This document shows positions 53,845-63,118 of a DNA stretch of 64,000 bases, piece by piece. Position 1 is the first letter of the stretch; each line of letters begins with the position of its first letter. The translations under genes were made by a program, and so were the position numbers. This DNA is from Bremerella sp. P1 (GTDB taxonomy: Bacteria > Planctomycetota > Planctomycetia > Pirellulales > Pirellulaceae): positions 1,612,001 to 1,676,000 of the forward strand of contig NZ_CP118164.1 of NCBI RefSeq assembly GCF_028748185.1, in the 5' to 3' direction. Below the pieces are notes generated by a model. The model was not told the origin of the DNA. It worked only from the letters and a program-made list of their open reading frames with translations, and did not search any database.

Positions 53845-55536
53845 TTAATCGGTGTCCGGCAGAAATGCCTTGCTGACGCAGCCATGGTGTGCCTGAGAAA
53901 CGGTCGCGGCAAAGTCCGCCAGGTAGCCGCGGGTGCGGGGAATCTCGGGAGCCGTCCACGCCTGGCGACGCTCGGCCAGCACGGCATCGTCGACGTGCAG
54001 CGTCAGATCGCCGGCTGTGAGATCGAACGAGATTTCGTCTCCGTCTTCCACCAAGGCGATCGGCCCACCCACGGCAGCTTCCGGAGCACAGTGCACACCG
54101 ATCGCTCCGTGCGAAACGCCGGAGACGCGGGTATCGGAAAGAAACGCGACTTTGCCATCGAGCTTCGGCGTCGCCAAGGCGGCGGTCGCCACCAACACTT
54201 CCGGCATGCCTGAGGCAACCGGTCCCAGGTAACGCAGCACGATCACGCTGCCTGGCTGGATCTCGTCGCGTTCGACCGCTTCGACAATCTTACGGGCATC
54301 ATCAAAACAGATAGCCTTACCGCGAAAGGTCGGCTCTTTCATGCTGCTGACTTTGAACACAATCCCGCCGGGGGCCAGGTTGCCGAAACAGATCTGCATG
54401 TCAGCATACGGCTTGAACGGCTTGTCGACCGGGACGATCAAATCCTGATCCCAGTCCATGTCGGGCGCATCGGCCAGGTTCGCGGCCATCGTCTTGCCGG
54501 TTACCGTGATGCAGTCTCCCTCAAGCATCCCCTGCTGAAGCAGATACTTGAGGAACATGGGCGTGCCGCCGAGCTTGAACAAGTCGTACATCGTTCGCTT
54601 ACCACGCGGGGCGAAGCTACACAGCACTGGCGTCTCGCGGCAGATTTGCTGGATATCCTCCAAATGGAAATCGACATGGGCTTCGCGCGCCAGCGCCAAC
54701 AGATGCAGCACGCCGTTGGTCGAACCGCCCATCGCGGCAACGGCTCGCGTGGCATTGATCATCGATGCCCTGGTGACAATATCGCGCGGACGGATGTCTT
54801 CCGCCAACAGTCGCTTCACCAGCGTGCCGATCCCTTCGCACTCGGCAATCTTGGAAGGATCGTCGGCCGGGTTGCTGCTGGAGTAAGGAGCCGACAGCCC
54901 CATCGCTTCCAGGGCAATGCCCCAGGTGTTGAATGACGCCGCAATGCCACATCCGCCAGGGCCGGGACAAGCGGTGCGAAGGATCTCGTCCGCCTCGTCG
55001 TGGGTCATCGCACCGACACTCGCCGCGGCCTGCGAATCGTAGACATCCAGAATGGACGTATCGTGCCCGCGATGACAGCCGGGCTTGATGCTTCCGCCGT
55101 TGATGATCAGGCCCGGATAATTCAGCCGAGCCAAGGCCATGGCAAAGCCGGGACCATTCTTGTCGCAATTGTGCATCCCGATCAGAAAGTCGTAACCATG
55201 CGAACTAGTCACGCACTCGGCGGCGTTGGCAATCATGTTGCGCGACGGCAGACTCGCGTTACCCCCTTCGTGACCCTGGGTAATGTTATCGCTAACGGCC
55301 GGCGTGCCAAACGGAAAACCGATCAGCCCTTCCTTTTCGCACCCCTGTTTGATGAGCGTCGCCAGGCGATACGCATGCACATTGCAGAGGTTGCCTTCCA
55401 ACAGCGGCACTCCGATGCCGACTTGAGGCTTGTGGAAATCTTCTTCCTTGAAGTTCAGCCCGTAGTAAAACGCGGTCACTCCGCGCTGCCAGCCTTGGGT
55501 CAGATTGCGGCTATTCCAGTTGAGTGGTCGGTCCAT
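53845..55536 (-). CDS. ilvD: dihydroxy-acid dehydratase (IlvD/Edd family)
   Basis: This encodes 563 aa from ATG 55536 (MDRPLNWNSRNLTQGWQRG); the frame runs on to 55623 but that part resembles no IlvD start. Iron-sulfur-cluster and metal regions: LLEGNLCNVHAYRLA, MHNCDKNGPG, ACPGPGGCGIAASFNTWG, then NATRAVAAMGGSTNGVLHL and LSDTRVSGVSHGAIGVHCAPEAAVGGPIALVEDGD. IlvD makes 2-oxo acids for Val, Ile and Leu; related enzymes dehydrate sugar acids, and sequence alone does not decide between them. It is cytoplasmic. Confidence 0.88.
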   Translation of the reverse strand: MDRPLNWNSRNLTQGWQRGVTAFYYGLNFKEEDFHKPQVGIGVPLLEGNLCNVHAYRLATLIKQGCEKEGLIGFPFGTPAVSDNITQGHEGGNASLPSRNMIANAAECVTSSHGYDFLIGMHNCDKNGPGFAMALARLNYPGLIINGGSIKPGCHRGHDTSILDVYDSQAAASVGAMTHDEADEILRTACPGPGGCGIAASFNTWGIALEAMGLSAPYSSSNPADDPSKIAECEGIGTLVKRLLAEDIRPRDIVTRASMINATRAVAAMGGSTNGVLHLLALAREAHVDFHLEDIQQICRETPVLCSFAPRGKRTMYDLFKLGGTPMFLKYLLQQGMLEGDCITVTGKTMAANLADAPDMDWDQDLIVPVDKPFKPYADMQICFGNLAPGGIVFKVSSMKEPTFRGKAICFDDARKIVEAVERDEIQPGSVIVLRYLGPVASGMPEVLVATAALATPKLDGKVAFLSDTRVSGVSHGAIGVHCAPEAAVGGPIALVEDGDEISFDLTAGDLTLHVDDAVLAERRQAWTAPEIPRTRGYLADFAATVSQAHHGCVSKAFLPDTD

Positions 55537-55719
55537 GAGAAGCAGTACTCTTGGTTGGCATAAATGAGGAAGGATGCAACCAAGTAGTATGGCGGGCCTG
55601 ACAGCAAAGCTCAAGCTTGGCAAATGCGAAGCAAGAAAACAAAAAACGCCGGCCGCTTAGAGGTTTGCGAACCGACGTTTTTCTCATCCAAGGAAAATGC
55701 ACGATGGGGATGTGCGAGG

Positions 55720-56184
55720 TTAACTGTTGGTCACTTCAATCTTGCGGGGCTTGGCGTGTTCCGACTTGGGGATCACGACCGAAAGCACACCGTTCTTGAA
55801 GCTGGCCGAAACGTTATCTTCGTCGACCGGGGTACCGAGCTTCAGCTCACGCTGGAATTTGCCGTACACATGTTCGACACGATGGTAACGTCGGTCTTCG
55901 GACTGCTCTTCGGCCTTGCGTTCGCCAGAGATGGTCAGCTTACCATCATGCAGTTCGACGTTGACGTCTTCGGCATTCAAACCTGGCAGTTCCAGATCAA
56001 TCTGATAACCAAGTTCCGTTTCCGAAATATTCATGGCCGGTAGCCATGCACCGGAGGCACTCTGTCGTACCGGACGGAAGAACGATTCAAACAGGTTGTC
56101 CATCTCGCTGGACCAATTGGCCAGAGGATGCGACTTCGATTCGGATTGCGATTGTGGGCGTACCATTTTGATCAACCTTTCCAT
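55720..56184 (-). CDS. Hsp20/alpha-crystallin small heat-shock protein
   Basis: This encodes 154 aa. The alpha-crystallin domain is clear: PAMNISETELGYQIDLELPGLNAEDVNVELHDGKLTISGERKAEEQSEDRRYHRVEHVYGKFQRELKLGTPVDEDNVSASFKNGVLSVVIPKSE, followed by an IxV-type tail (KPRKIEVTNS). It holds unfolded proteins in an ATP-independent way. The start at 56184 has AGGA 8 bases upstream; an internal ATG at 56166 is an alternative. Confidence 0.95.
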   Translation of the reverse strand: MERLIKMVRPQSQSESKSHPLANWSSEMDNLFESFFRPVRQSASGAWLPAMNISETELGYQIDLELPGLNAEDVNVELHDGKLTISGERKAEEQSEDRRYHRVEHVYGKFQRELKLGTPVDEDNVSASFKNGVLSVVIPKSEHAKPRKIEVTNS

Positions 56185-56690
56185 AAAGAGTTCCTACAGA
56201 AGTTGAAACAAAACCTCACCAAATTCTTTGGGTTTGCAAACTCGTTTTTTTGTGGGTTATGAGTGCCTCACACTCGGCGAGGCAATGGATAGAAATGCAA
56301 GGAGTGTGCCAAATGCCACGATCCGTTTTTCCAGATTTCGCAAATCGCTATTTCTTAAGGAGTTATGAAAGTGCGAATTAGCCGGGAGGCTTTCCCGACG
56401 TTCTTCAGGCAACTGCCAAAATGGCAAGAATTGTCATTTCGACAGTCCCGCAGCCCGTCGCCGAGCAAGCCGCTAATCGTTTTCGAAAACTTCGATCCCG
56501 ACTCTTGACGATCGGTCTCTGCTCCCTTAAAACGGAATGCAATTGAGACTCAGTTTCATTTAGATAACTAGCGAACTGACGTCTTTCGCAGCCAGCGATC
56601 GCCTTTGCGATGCCAGCCACTCCCAAGCGTTAGGGCTACCCAATACGCCCTAAGTACTTCCCTGGTTGGTATTTACAAAGGTATTCTACG
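56185..56690. other. divergent intergenic region, 506 bp
   Basis: On the hsp20 side there is a perfect palindrome GTTTGCAAAC (56232-56241) and an inverted repeat GAGTG-N5-CACTC (56261-56275), which could be heat-shock operators but match neither CIRCE nor HAIR. A 47-codon plus-strand frame (56365-56508) follows AAGGAG too closely for a normal start and is not supported. No promoter was identified for the DUF1559 gene. Confidence 0.5.
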
Positions 56691-57608
56691 ATGTCGACAA
56701 AGTCGTCTCGCACTGCATTTACCCTGGTCGAGCTGTTGGTAGTGATTGCTATCATCGGCATTCTGATCGCTCTTTTGCTTCCCGCGGTTCAACAGGCCCG
56801 CGAAGCCGCTCGCCGCATGAGCTGCTCGAATCAAGTGAAACAGATTGGGCTCGCGACCCACAATTTCCACGATACGTACGGCGAATTCCCCTACGCCAGC
56901 CGCGATCGGCTGCCGGGCGATGACGGCAACACATACGCGACCGGCTGGATTCAGATCCTGCCGTTTTTGGAACAAGACGCCGTCGCACGTCGCTGGGATC
57001 CGGAAGAACCTCGTAACAGCACCACCGACACCGATGGCGATGGCTGGACGAACGCGACCCTGCAGCAAGAAATCATCCCCTCGTACCTGTGCCCCAGCAT
57101 GGTCATGCCCAATGGCGACCTGGCCGAGAACCGGGCCCCCAGCAGCTACCAGTTCTGCTCAGGCAGCGTGGACATCTCACTGATTCATTACGCCGTGTAC
57201 TACGGACTGGACGAACCTGGCTACGATGGAGCGATCATTCCTATCAAAACCAGCGGCACGCCTGGGCCGAACCATCGCGATCCGACCTCTTTCCGTGATA
57301 TCGTCGACGGCACCTCGAACACGTTTCTCGTAGGTGAAACCGACTTCATGCCTGAAGGCGTACCGTCGACCAGCTACGGCGCAGTCTGGGCCTATGGCTA
57401 TCTGTACGGCTGGGGATCGACCTATCATCCGCTGAATAAGCACGACCACACCTCGACCGCTTACGGTGGCTTCCGCAGCCAACACCCAGGCGGCGCGATG
57501 TTCAGCCTGGCCGATGGATCGGTTCGCTTTGTGGCCGAAACGATCGATACCGACGTCTACAACGCAATCGGCACCCGAGCAGGCGGTGAAGTCGCTCAAC
57601 TTCCCTAG
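56691..57608 (+). CDS. DUF1559 pseudopilin-like protein
   Basis: This encodes 305 aa. A prepilin-type leader ([20 protein letters not shown]) is followed by [41 protein letters not shown] and the C-terminal [37 protein letters not shown], both DUF1559 signatures. The leader has Ala rather than Gly at the usual cleavage site (TAFTLVE), which is tolerated in some pseudopilins but unusual. AAAGG precedes the ATG. The small lipoprotein gene after it probably belongs to the same transcript. Confidence 0.92.
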   Translation: MSTKSSRTAFTLVELLVVIAIIGILIALLLPAVQQAREAARRMSCSNQVKQIGLATHNFHDTYGEFPYASRDRLPGDDGNTYATGWIQILPFLEQDAVARRWDPEEPRNSTTDTDGDGWTNATLQQEIIPSYLCPSMVMPNGDLAENRAPSSYQFCSGSVDISLIHYAVYYGLDEPGYDGAIIPIKTSGTPGPNHRDPTSFRDIVDGTSNTFLVGETDFMPEGVPSTSYGAVWAYGYLYGWGSTYHPLNKHDHTSTAYGGFRSQHPGGAMFSLADGSVRFVAETIDTDVYNAIGTRAGGEVAQLP

Positions 57609-57672
57609 CTCCCGCCAGGCAAGTCGCCCATTCCATACGCTACTTTGACGATCTATTTGGAGTTCCCTCCCC

Positions 57673-57957
57673 ATGCGTGCATTCGGTTATTGGCTGACGT
57701 GCATGGTGCTGATTGGTGTTTTGGCCTGTAGCAAACAAACAGACCAAACGCCTGTTGTGTCATCGGAAACATCGGTCTTGACAGTCGAACAGTGGAAGGC
57801 CATGCCGTCCAGTGAAAAGTACGATGGCGTCACCTTAGAACGACTTCGACAGCATGACGAGAAACTGGTGAAATCGGAACGTGCGTGGAAGAAATTCATG
57901 CACGATGTCGTCGGCCCCGAGATGCGGACCGACATGCCTCGCCCGGCTGCCAAGTAG
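57673..57957 (+). CDS. small lipoprotein after DUF1559 gene
   Basis: This encodes 94 aa with a lipobox IGVLAC (lipidated Cys 19). The mature part is a short charged, helical protein (VEQWKAMPSSEKYDGVTLERLRQHDEKLVKSERAWKKFMHDVV) that often follows DUF1559 genes in planctomycetes in my experience of the group. It is 64 bp after the DUF1559 stop and ends at an intrinsic terminator. The function is unknown. Confidence 0.8.
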   Translation: MRAFGYWLTCMVLIGVLACSKQTDQTPVVSSETSVLTVEQWKAMPSSEKYDGVTLERLRQHDEKLVKSERAWKKFMHDVVGPEMRTDMPRPAAK

Positions 57958-57996
57958 CTCGTCGAGTCTAAGCGAAGTCGAAACTCAATCATCAAG

Positions 57997-58031
57997 AACG
58001 AGGCCGCAGCGAATGTTGCGGCCTCGTTTTT
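57997..58031 (+). terminator. intrinsic terminator after the lipoprotein gene
   Basis: AACGAGGCCGCA (57997-58008) pairs with TGCGGCCTCGTT (58017-58028) and is followed by a T run to 58031. Confidence 0.9.
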
Positions 58032-58146
58032 CATGCGCTGCGATAATCGAGAAAATCGCGCGCGCACTATCTTCCGCTCCACTCAGGCTGGTATACCTAT
58101 AAATCGCACGGGGACTCTTCCCCAAACCATCATTTATCTCCGTCCC

Positions 58147-58240
58147 GTAGGGCCCGCGTGTCGCGGGTCGGATACTTGGTACCCGCTTCGCGACCCGCTA
58201 CACGCGGGCCCTACAAAACTCACTGGCCAGAGGCCAGTGG
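58147..58240. repeat. palindromic element upstream of 58283
   Basis: Arms 58147-58169 and 58192-58214 are 23-base inverted copies with one mismatch. A separate perfect hairpin CACTGGCC-AGA-GGCCAGTG lies at 58221-58239. These resemble REP-type elements. Confidence 0.85.
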
Positions 58241-58282
58241 CACACGAAAGAACCACGAACACCTTTTGCCTCGAGTATTTCC

Positions 58283-58924
58283 ATGTCATCAGCCAACGCG
58301 CGACCCGATCCAAGCAGATCGTTCTCGCAAGAGAACGCTCCGCAGGTGATCGTGCGCGCTGGCAAGACCTTCGTGTGCTCGGCCTGTGGAACGATGGTGG
58401 AAATCCCGGCCGATGTCGTCGGGCAATTAGTGCTCGCAACATCCCACCCGCCGCAAGATGAGCCTGCTACCCGAGAAGCTTCAAACCCGGCCGAGTCTCC
58501 CCAGCCGTCGCCTACGCTTCATACCGAGCGAAACCAAGACGTTGCGGTCGTAACCTCGCCGCGATCTGCAGAGCAGAACCCTCGGCCCAAACGCCCGCAG
58601 CAACCGAAGCGGACGTCTTTCGTTGGCGAGACCATCGACGGACTACGTGTGCCTGCTTCCCAAGAGTTGGATCGTGCGCTGGCGTGGGGCTCGTTTCACC
58701 TGAAGATGCTCGACCGGCAAGGAAGCGAGATCAAGCGGCTGCAGAAGCTGCTCAAGCAGCGTTCATCGGGTCGGACATCATGCCCGCGTCCTCCGGCGCC
58801 CGTAAAAGAGATCATCGTTGAGGAAGCATGTGATCTGATCCCTGGGGCAACACAAGAACACGCCCAAGCGGACTTGGGCGTGGCACCCGTTTGGGATACC
58901 GAGAAAGAACGCGGGCCACCATAA
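58283..58924 (+). CDS. hypothetical protein with N-terminal CxxC motif
   Basis: This encodes 213 aa. Residues of about 22-45 (VIVRAGKTFVCSACGTMVEIPADVVGQ) contain one CxxC, possibly half a zinc ribbon. A Pro/Gln/Arg-rich linker of about 70 residues follows, then a helical part (GETIDGLRVPASQELDRALAWGSFHLKMLDRQGSEIKRLQKLLKQ). The last about 30 residues are encoded by repeat sequence including a perfect hairpin, so the natural end may have been altered. I do not recognise the family. Confidence 0.6.
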   Translation: MSSANARPDPSRSFSQENAPQVIVRAGKTFVCSACGTMVEIPADVVGQLVLATSHPPQDEPATREASNPAESPQPSPTLHTERNQDVAVVTSPRSAEQNPRPKRPQQPKRTSFVGETIDGLRVPASQELDRALAWGSFHLKMLDRQGSEIKRLQKLLKQRSSGRTSCPRPPAPVKEIIVEEACDLIPGATQEHAQADLGVAPVWDTEKERGPP

Positions 58925-59016
58925 ACGCGATATGCCCTCTCCCTTGCCGGGAGAGGGCATATGTGAGTGCTGCGTAGTTACGGCTCCGAGTCCACGCCCA
59001 AGTTTGTTTGGGCGTG
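58859..59016. repeat. cluster of three perfect hairpins
   Basis: CACGCCCAAG/CTTGGGCGTG (58859-58868 with 58873-58882), ATATGCCCTCTCCC/GGGAGAGGGCATAT (58930-58943 with 58949-58962), and CACGCCCAA/TTGGGCGTG (58993-59001 with 59008-59016). The first and third share one core. They lie between convergent genes, but no T run follows any of them. Confidence 0.85.
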
Positions 59017-59043
59017 CGTTCGATGCATGCGCTGAGCGACCGA

Positions 59044-60405
59044 TTAGGTCAGCCCGGTCAAAGGACCGTCGCCGCAGTAGTCTGGGTTGCCGAAGGTCTT
59101 TTGGGGGTAGCCCATCGCTTCGCAGATGTTCAAGAGAAGGCGGTTGTGAGGAACCTTCTTCACGTCGAGTGCCTGACCCATCTTGAAGCCGAGGCCGCCA
59201 CCGACCAGGACGAATGGGATGTCGTTGTGGGTATGGGAGTTCCCCTTACCCAGTTCGTTCGTCCAGATGATCGTGGTGTTGTCGAGCATGCTTCCGTTGC
59301 CGCCTGGTTCCGGAGTTTCCGAAAGCCGTTTGGCCAGGTGAGCGACCTGCTCGCAGTACCATGTGTTGATCTTGATCAGCTTTTCGTAGGCGTCCTCGTT
59401 GCTGTCCGGTTCGTGCGACAGGCCGTGGTGCCCTTCCTCGATACCCAACCACTTCATCTTCGGCTGGCCGACGCTATTGGTAATCTGCAGCGAGGCAATC
59501 CGGTTCATGTCGTGGACGAAACCGTTGACCATCAGCTCGATCTGCATCTTGGTGATCTGCGGAATGTTGTCGTTGTCTTCGCGAACATTCGGAGGCAGTT
59601 CAGGAATGGCGTGATCGAGTTCGGCTCGCTCGTCGCCTGCTTGCTCAGCGTCTTGCTTTTGCTGCTGCGCGATTTCGGCCTGCAGTTCGAGCTCGACCTT
59701 ACGCACCATTTGCATATGCGTATCAAGCAGTTGGCGGTCTTCGACGCTGATCAGCTTTTCGACCTTTTTGAAGTCGTCGGTCAGGTCATCGAGCACGCTG
59801 GCCAGCATGGCTCGGTTCTTGGCCTGGCCGTACATCTTGTCGAACATCTGGTACGGATCGTCGATCGGAGCGACCGGCTGGTTTGGCCCGGCGTACGACC
59901 AACGCGTCCAGGTATCGGCCCGATCGGGAACCATCACGCCGAATTCCAACGAACCGAAACGCGTTTGCGTGTCGGCGTTGGCTTGCAGTTGATTCTTCAA
60001 GTATTGATCGACCGAGATCCCCATGGCCCAACCGGCTGGCGTATCGGAGCCGCCTTGGACGTCGCCAGGGAACAGTTCGATCCCGGTCAGCAGGCAGCCC
60101 ATGCCACGCATGTGACCGTCGCCGTCACCCTTGATCAAGTTGCCGATGCCCTTGATGGTCATCGTCTGCTGCTTGAACGGCTCGAGCGGCTTGAGGATCC
60201 GCTTCATGTCGTAATCGGAACCCAGCGTCTTGGGCCAGAAGTGATCGGGGATCACACCGTTGGGGCTGAAGATGAACACCACACGTTTCTTCGGCGCAGC
60301 TTGAGACGCCCAGCCCAGGCTTGGCAGCCCGGCCAGCAGATTAGCGGCGGCGAAGCTGATGCCGGTCTTCTGCAGAAAGTCACGTCGTGAAAGTTGATGC
60401 ACCAT
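59044..60405 (-). CDS. DUF1552 Tat-exported protein
   Basis: This encodes 453 aa. A twin-arginine signal ([27 protein letters not shown]) directs folded export. DUF1552 features include [56 protein letters not shown], and [28 protein letters not shown]. The fold is alkaline-phosphatase-like; the function is unknown. It starts 4 bp after the stop of the PA14/cytochrome gene, the usual DUF1552 partner in planctomycetes. Confidence 0.92.
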   Translation of the reverse strand: MVHQLSRRDFLQKTGISFAAANLLAGLPSLGWASQAAPKKRVVFIFSPNGVIPDHFWPKTLGSDYDMKRILKPLEPFKQQTMTIKGIGNLIKGDGDGHMRGMGCLLTGIELFPGDVQGGSDTPAGWAMGISVDQYLKNQLQANADTQTRFGSLEFGVMVPDRADTWTRWSYAGPNQPVAPIDDPYQMFDKMYGQAKNRAMLASVLDDLTDDFKKVEKLISVEDRQLLDTHMQMVRKVELELQAEIAQQQKQDAEQAGDERAELDHAIPELPPNVREDNDNIPQITKMQIELMVNGFVHDMNRIASLQITNSVGQPKMKWLGIEEGHHGLSHEPDSNEDAYEKLIKINTWYCEQVAHLAKRLSETPEPGGNGSMLDNTTIIWTNELGKGNSHTHNDIPFVLVGGGLGFKMGQALDVKKVPHNRLLLNICEAMGYPQKTFGNPDYCGDGPLTGLT

Positions 60406-60409
60406 TAGT

Positions 60410-62773
60410 TCATCCTGCGATCTTGGTGTTGTGGGGTTCCATGGCCGCGATCACTGCGATCTCGACCAACAGGGCGCGGATGTTATATCCACTATTTTTG
60501 AACTTCTCAGTCAATTCGTCCAGCTTTTCTGGCCCATAGGCAGCTACTGGCTGTTTGACGAAATGCTGAAAAGCTCGGCTGACGAAGGCCCGATGGGCGT
60601 CGTCACTTTCGGCCAGAAACTTGGCCAGCTCTTGTTCGTTTTGGAAGGTCACTTCGCGTCCGTCACGCGTGGTGTAGGTCCCCTGGGCGTTCACCTGGCG
60701 TTCTCGCTCGGTCTCGCGGAAACGACCGACCGCGTCGAATCGTTCCATCGTGAACCCCAGGCCATTGATTCGCGAGTGGCAAACCTGGCAGCTTTCAGGG
60801 CTGGTCTGCAGCGAGACACGTTCACGCGTGGTTAGGTCGGGATGCAAGTCCGGGCTGAGCGGCGTAAACGCGGCATTCGGCGGACGCAGCGTACGACCAA
60901 GCATGTAGCGAATGAGGAACACGCCACGATGAATGGGCGAAGTAGTATCGGTGTAAGCCAGGCCACTCATCAGGTAAGGATGCGTCAGCAGACCAAGTCG
61001 GTGCTCGCCACCGCCGGCTGTCTTTCGCATTTCGGCCGGACCAGGGCCGCGCGGCAGTTTGTCGGCCTCGGGATTGGTGGCCTCGGCAGGCTTCCACTGG
61101 TCGCCGTAGAACTGGGCCATGCGATCGGTGGTGTAAGCCCAGTCGGTGGTGAACAGTTCGCGGTAGTCGCTCTTCTCGCTCCAGACGATGTCGTCGAGGA
61201 AGTAGTCGAGCGAGGTCCGCATGTCGGCGATCAGTTCCGGCTTAAAGCCAGGGAAGCGGGCTTCGTCCTTGGTGATCTCGCCGAAGTGACCGATGTTGAG
61301 CCATTCGTGCAGCATCTCACGCGTCTTGCCGCGGGTACGGTAATCGTTGACCATCCGCCAGGCAGCTTCGCGGATTTGCTGTTCGTTTTGCAGCTGATCG
61401 CGTTCGATCTTGTCCAGCAACCACCGGTCGGACGGAATCGAATCGTAGAAGGTCAACGCCAGGCGGTTGGCCACCTTCTGCGAGAGCGAATCGGTCGCAT
61501 CGGTTTGTGGATACAAGAACCGTGGCGACTTGAGCGTCATCAGCACGACACGACGAATGGCTTCGTTGTCGTCAGGGCACTGGGCCACCTGTTGATCGAT
61601 GTAAAGCTGCTTCGTTTCGTCGGAAAGCTTCGTACGAAAAGCGGTCTCGACGAACTCGGTGAGGAACGCCTTCAGGCGAGCACGATTCTCTTCGGGAATC
61701 TTCTTGTTGCGTCGATCGTAATGAGGCCACAGCTCGTCAGCGGCGACAATACCAAACTCGATGGCAGCCGCAGTGGTCGAGTCGTCCCATTGTCGATCGA
61801 CAGCGATCCCACGCTCGAAGCCGTAGCTGCGATCGTCTGGCGGAAGCTTCGTTTGCAGCGAGTACGTTGGCTCGACGGTAAACGGAATGATGTTCCGCTG
61901 CGGTATGAGCTGCTCGACGCCGTGCGGTGGAACCCACGAGAGCGAGATGCTGGCCGGCGGCTGCTCGGTCTTTCGCTTTCGCTGGATGTAATCGATCTTA
62001 AAGGGATAAGCACGACCTGCCGTCAGTCGAACGATCTCGCGGAATTCGGTTTTGTCACCGGACTGCACGTGGTTGTCGATCAGAGTACGACCGAGCTTAC
62101 CGAAGTCCATGGTGAACGAAACGGTACTGCGGACGACGATTTCATAGTCGCCCGTTTCCTCGGCGAGGATACTGCCGTTCCAATGGATGTAGAAGTCTTC
62201 CTTCTTGATGCCTTCGCCGGGGCTTTCGCGACCGAAGTCAAAGTCGATCATCGGATCGACGCGTTCGATCTTTTTGTTCTCGTTCTTCCAACGCGAGCCA
62301 GCAAAGTAGATCCCTTTCACACCACGTTCTTCAGTGTAGCCAGGAGCGCCATGAAAGTGACTGTAAAGATCGGCCAGGCTCTGACGGAGTTGATTGCCGG
62401 TGAGACGCGCCAGCGTGATTTGCGGAGGACGATTTCGGATGCGGGCCGCTTCGCTATAGAACGCATAGTGCATGAATGCAGCGACCGCTTCGGCATCGGG
62501 ACCGACACATGCTTCGGCGTCCCCTTCGGGCATGGTCTTAGTGATCTGGTGCGTCAGCTCGCCGAGGCTGGCATCGCCAACCAATGCCGCTTCGTAGGCA
62601 CCGTCGACGCCTTCCCCTTTTTCGCCGTGGCAATCGGCGCACATCGAACTGTAGATCTTCCGCCCCTTTTCGCGCACAGCTTCCTCGTCGGCCCAAGACG
62701 TTTGGGCGAAACCAACAAGTGCCAACAGCGCAAGCGGCAGGGTGGTACGAACGAACTGAGGATGGAAGGTCAT
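60410..62773 (-). CDS. cytochrome c / PA14 / DUF1592-type exported protein
   Basis: This encodes 787 aa from ATG 62773, followed by a signal peptide ending TSWADEE; the frame extends 41 codons upstream without resembling any start. A cytochrome c motif CADCH (about 48-52) with later Met-containing helix comes first. A PA14-like domain (about 180-305: [36 protein letters not shown]) follows, then DUF1592/1588/1585 blocks ([66 protein letters not shown], with CxxCH). These proteins may bind or oxidise polysaccharides; the role is not established. It is translated before DUF1552. Confidence 0.9.
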   Translation of the reverse strand: MTFHPQFVRTTLPLALLALVGFAQTSWADEEAVREKGRKIYSSMCADCHGEKGEGVDGAYEAALVGDASLGELTHQITKTMPEGDAEACVGPDAEAVAAFMHYAFYSEAARIRNRPPQITLARLTGNQLRQSLADLYSHFHGAPGYTEERGVKGIYFAGSRWKNENKKIERVDPMIDFDFGRESPGEGIKKEDFYIHWNGSILAEETGDYEIVVRSTVSFTMDFGKLGRTLIDNHVQSGDKTEFREIVRLTAGRAYPFKIDYIQRKRKTEQPPASISLSWVPPHGVEQLIPQRNIIPFTVEPTYSLQTKLPPDDRSYGFERGIAVDRQWDDSTTAAAIEFGIVAADELWPHYDRRNKKIPEENRARLKAFLTEFVETAFRTKLSDETKQLYIDQQVAQCPDDNEAIRRVVLMTLKSPRFLYPQTDATDSLSQKVANRLALTFYDSIPSDRWLLDKIERDQLQNEQQIREAAWRMVNDYRTRGKTREMLHEWLNIGHFGEITKDEARFPGFKPELIADMRTSLDYFLDDIVWSEKSDYRELFTTDWAYTTDRMAQFYGDQWKPAEATNPEADKLPRGPGPAEMRKTAGGGEHRLGLLTHPYLMSGLAYTDTTSPIHRGVFLIRYMLGRTLRPPNAAFTPLSPDLHPDLTTRERVSLQTSPESCQVCHSRINGLGFTMERFDAVGRFRETERERQVNAQGTYTTRDGREVTFQNEQELAKFLAESDDAHRAFVSRAFQHFVKQPVAAYGPEKLDELTEKFKNSGYNIRALLVEIAVIAAMEPHNTKIAG

Positions 62774-63118
62774 AGGCTCGTGGAGCGTGCTTTGCAGACT
62801 TGTAGGGATTACCCGTCCGACGTTCCTTGAGGGAACCAAACGTCGTTGTTCTACAATAGCTAGCAGGTGGGGGAGGAACGGGAGGCGGGATGTCACCTTC
62901 GGCAGGTCGACTATGTTGTTACATCGTCGCGATATGCCAAAGGGTTTTCCTGAAAACTTTCAGGTCGTTTTATTTTACACGAGAGTAGCGAGGCAAGTCC
63001 AATAGGAAAACCCTTTGATAGCCATAACTTGCGGCCAATACCTAGCTCCCCTGCCGGGTGGCAAGGTGCAGGTTTCGCTGGATATCATGCGGCCTGAGAG
63101 GCCTGAAAGCCGATCGAC
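62774..63118. other. intergenic region, 345 bp
   Basis: It contains a nested palindromic element at 62938-63017 and a small GGCCT-GAG-AGGCC hairpin (63090-63103 region) just after the sulfatase stop. No gene is supported. Confidence 0.6.
62938..63017. repeat. nested palindrome element
   Basis: CAAAGGGTTTTCC (62938-62950) and GGAAAACCCTTTG (63005-63017) are exact 13-base inverted copies. Inside the left arm's edge, CCTGAAA-AC-TTTCAGG (62949-62964) forms another palindrome followed by a T-rich stretch. Confidence 0.8.

Larger units (their letters stand above)
57958..58282. other. intergenic region with terminator and palindromes, 325 bp
   Basis: It contains the intrinsic terminator at 57997-58031 and the palindromic elements at 58147-58240, both listed separately. 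No gene is supported. Confidence 0.7.

Noticed and set aside
53764-54213. 149-codon plus-strand ORF with a strong AAAGGAGG site
   Set aside because: It lies mostly antisense to ilvD and has no recognisable domain; the ribosome site is probably chance.
56261-56275. CIRCE heat-shock operator upstream of hsp20
   Set aside because: GAGTG-N5-CACTC is too short, oriented the wrong way and does not match TTAGCACTC-N9-GAGTGCTAA.
56365-56508. 47-codon plus-strand frame (MKVRISREAF...) before the DUF1559 gene
   Set aside because: The AAGGAG is only two bases from the ATG and nothing else supports it.
59008-60390. 460-codon plus-strand ORF
   Set aside because: It is antisense to the DUF1552 gene, which has a Tat signal and family motifs.
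60842-62830. 662-codon plus-strand ORF
   Set aside because: It is antisense to the cytochrome/PA14 gene.
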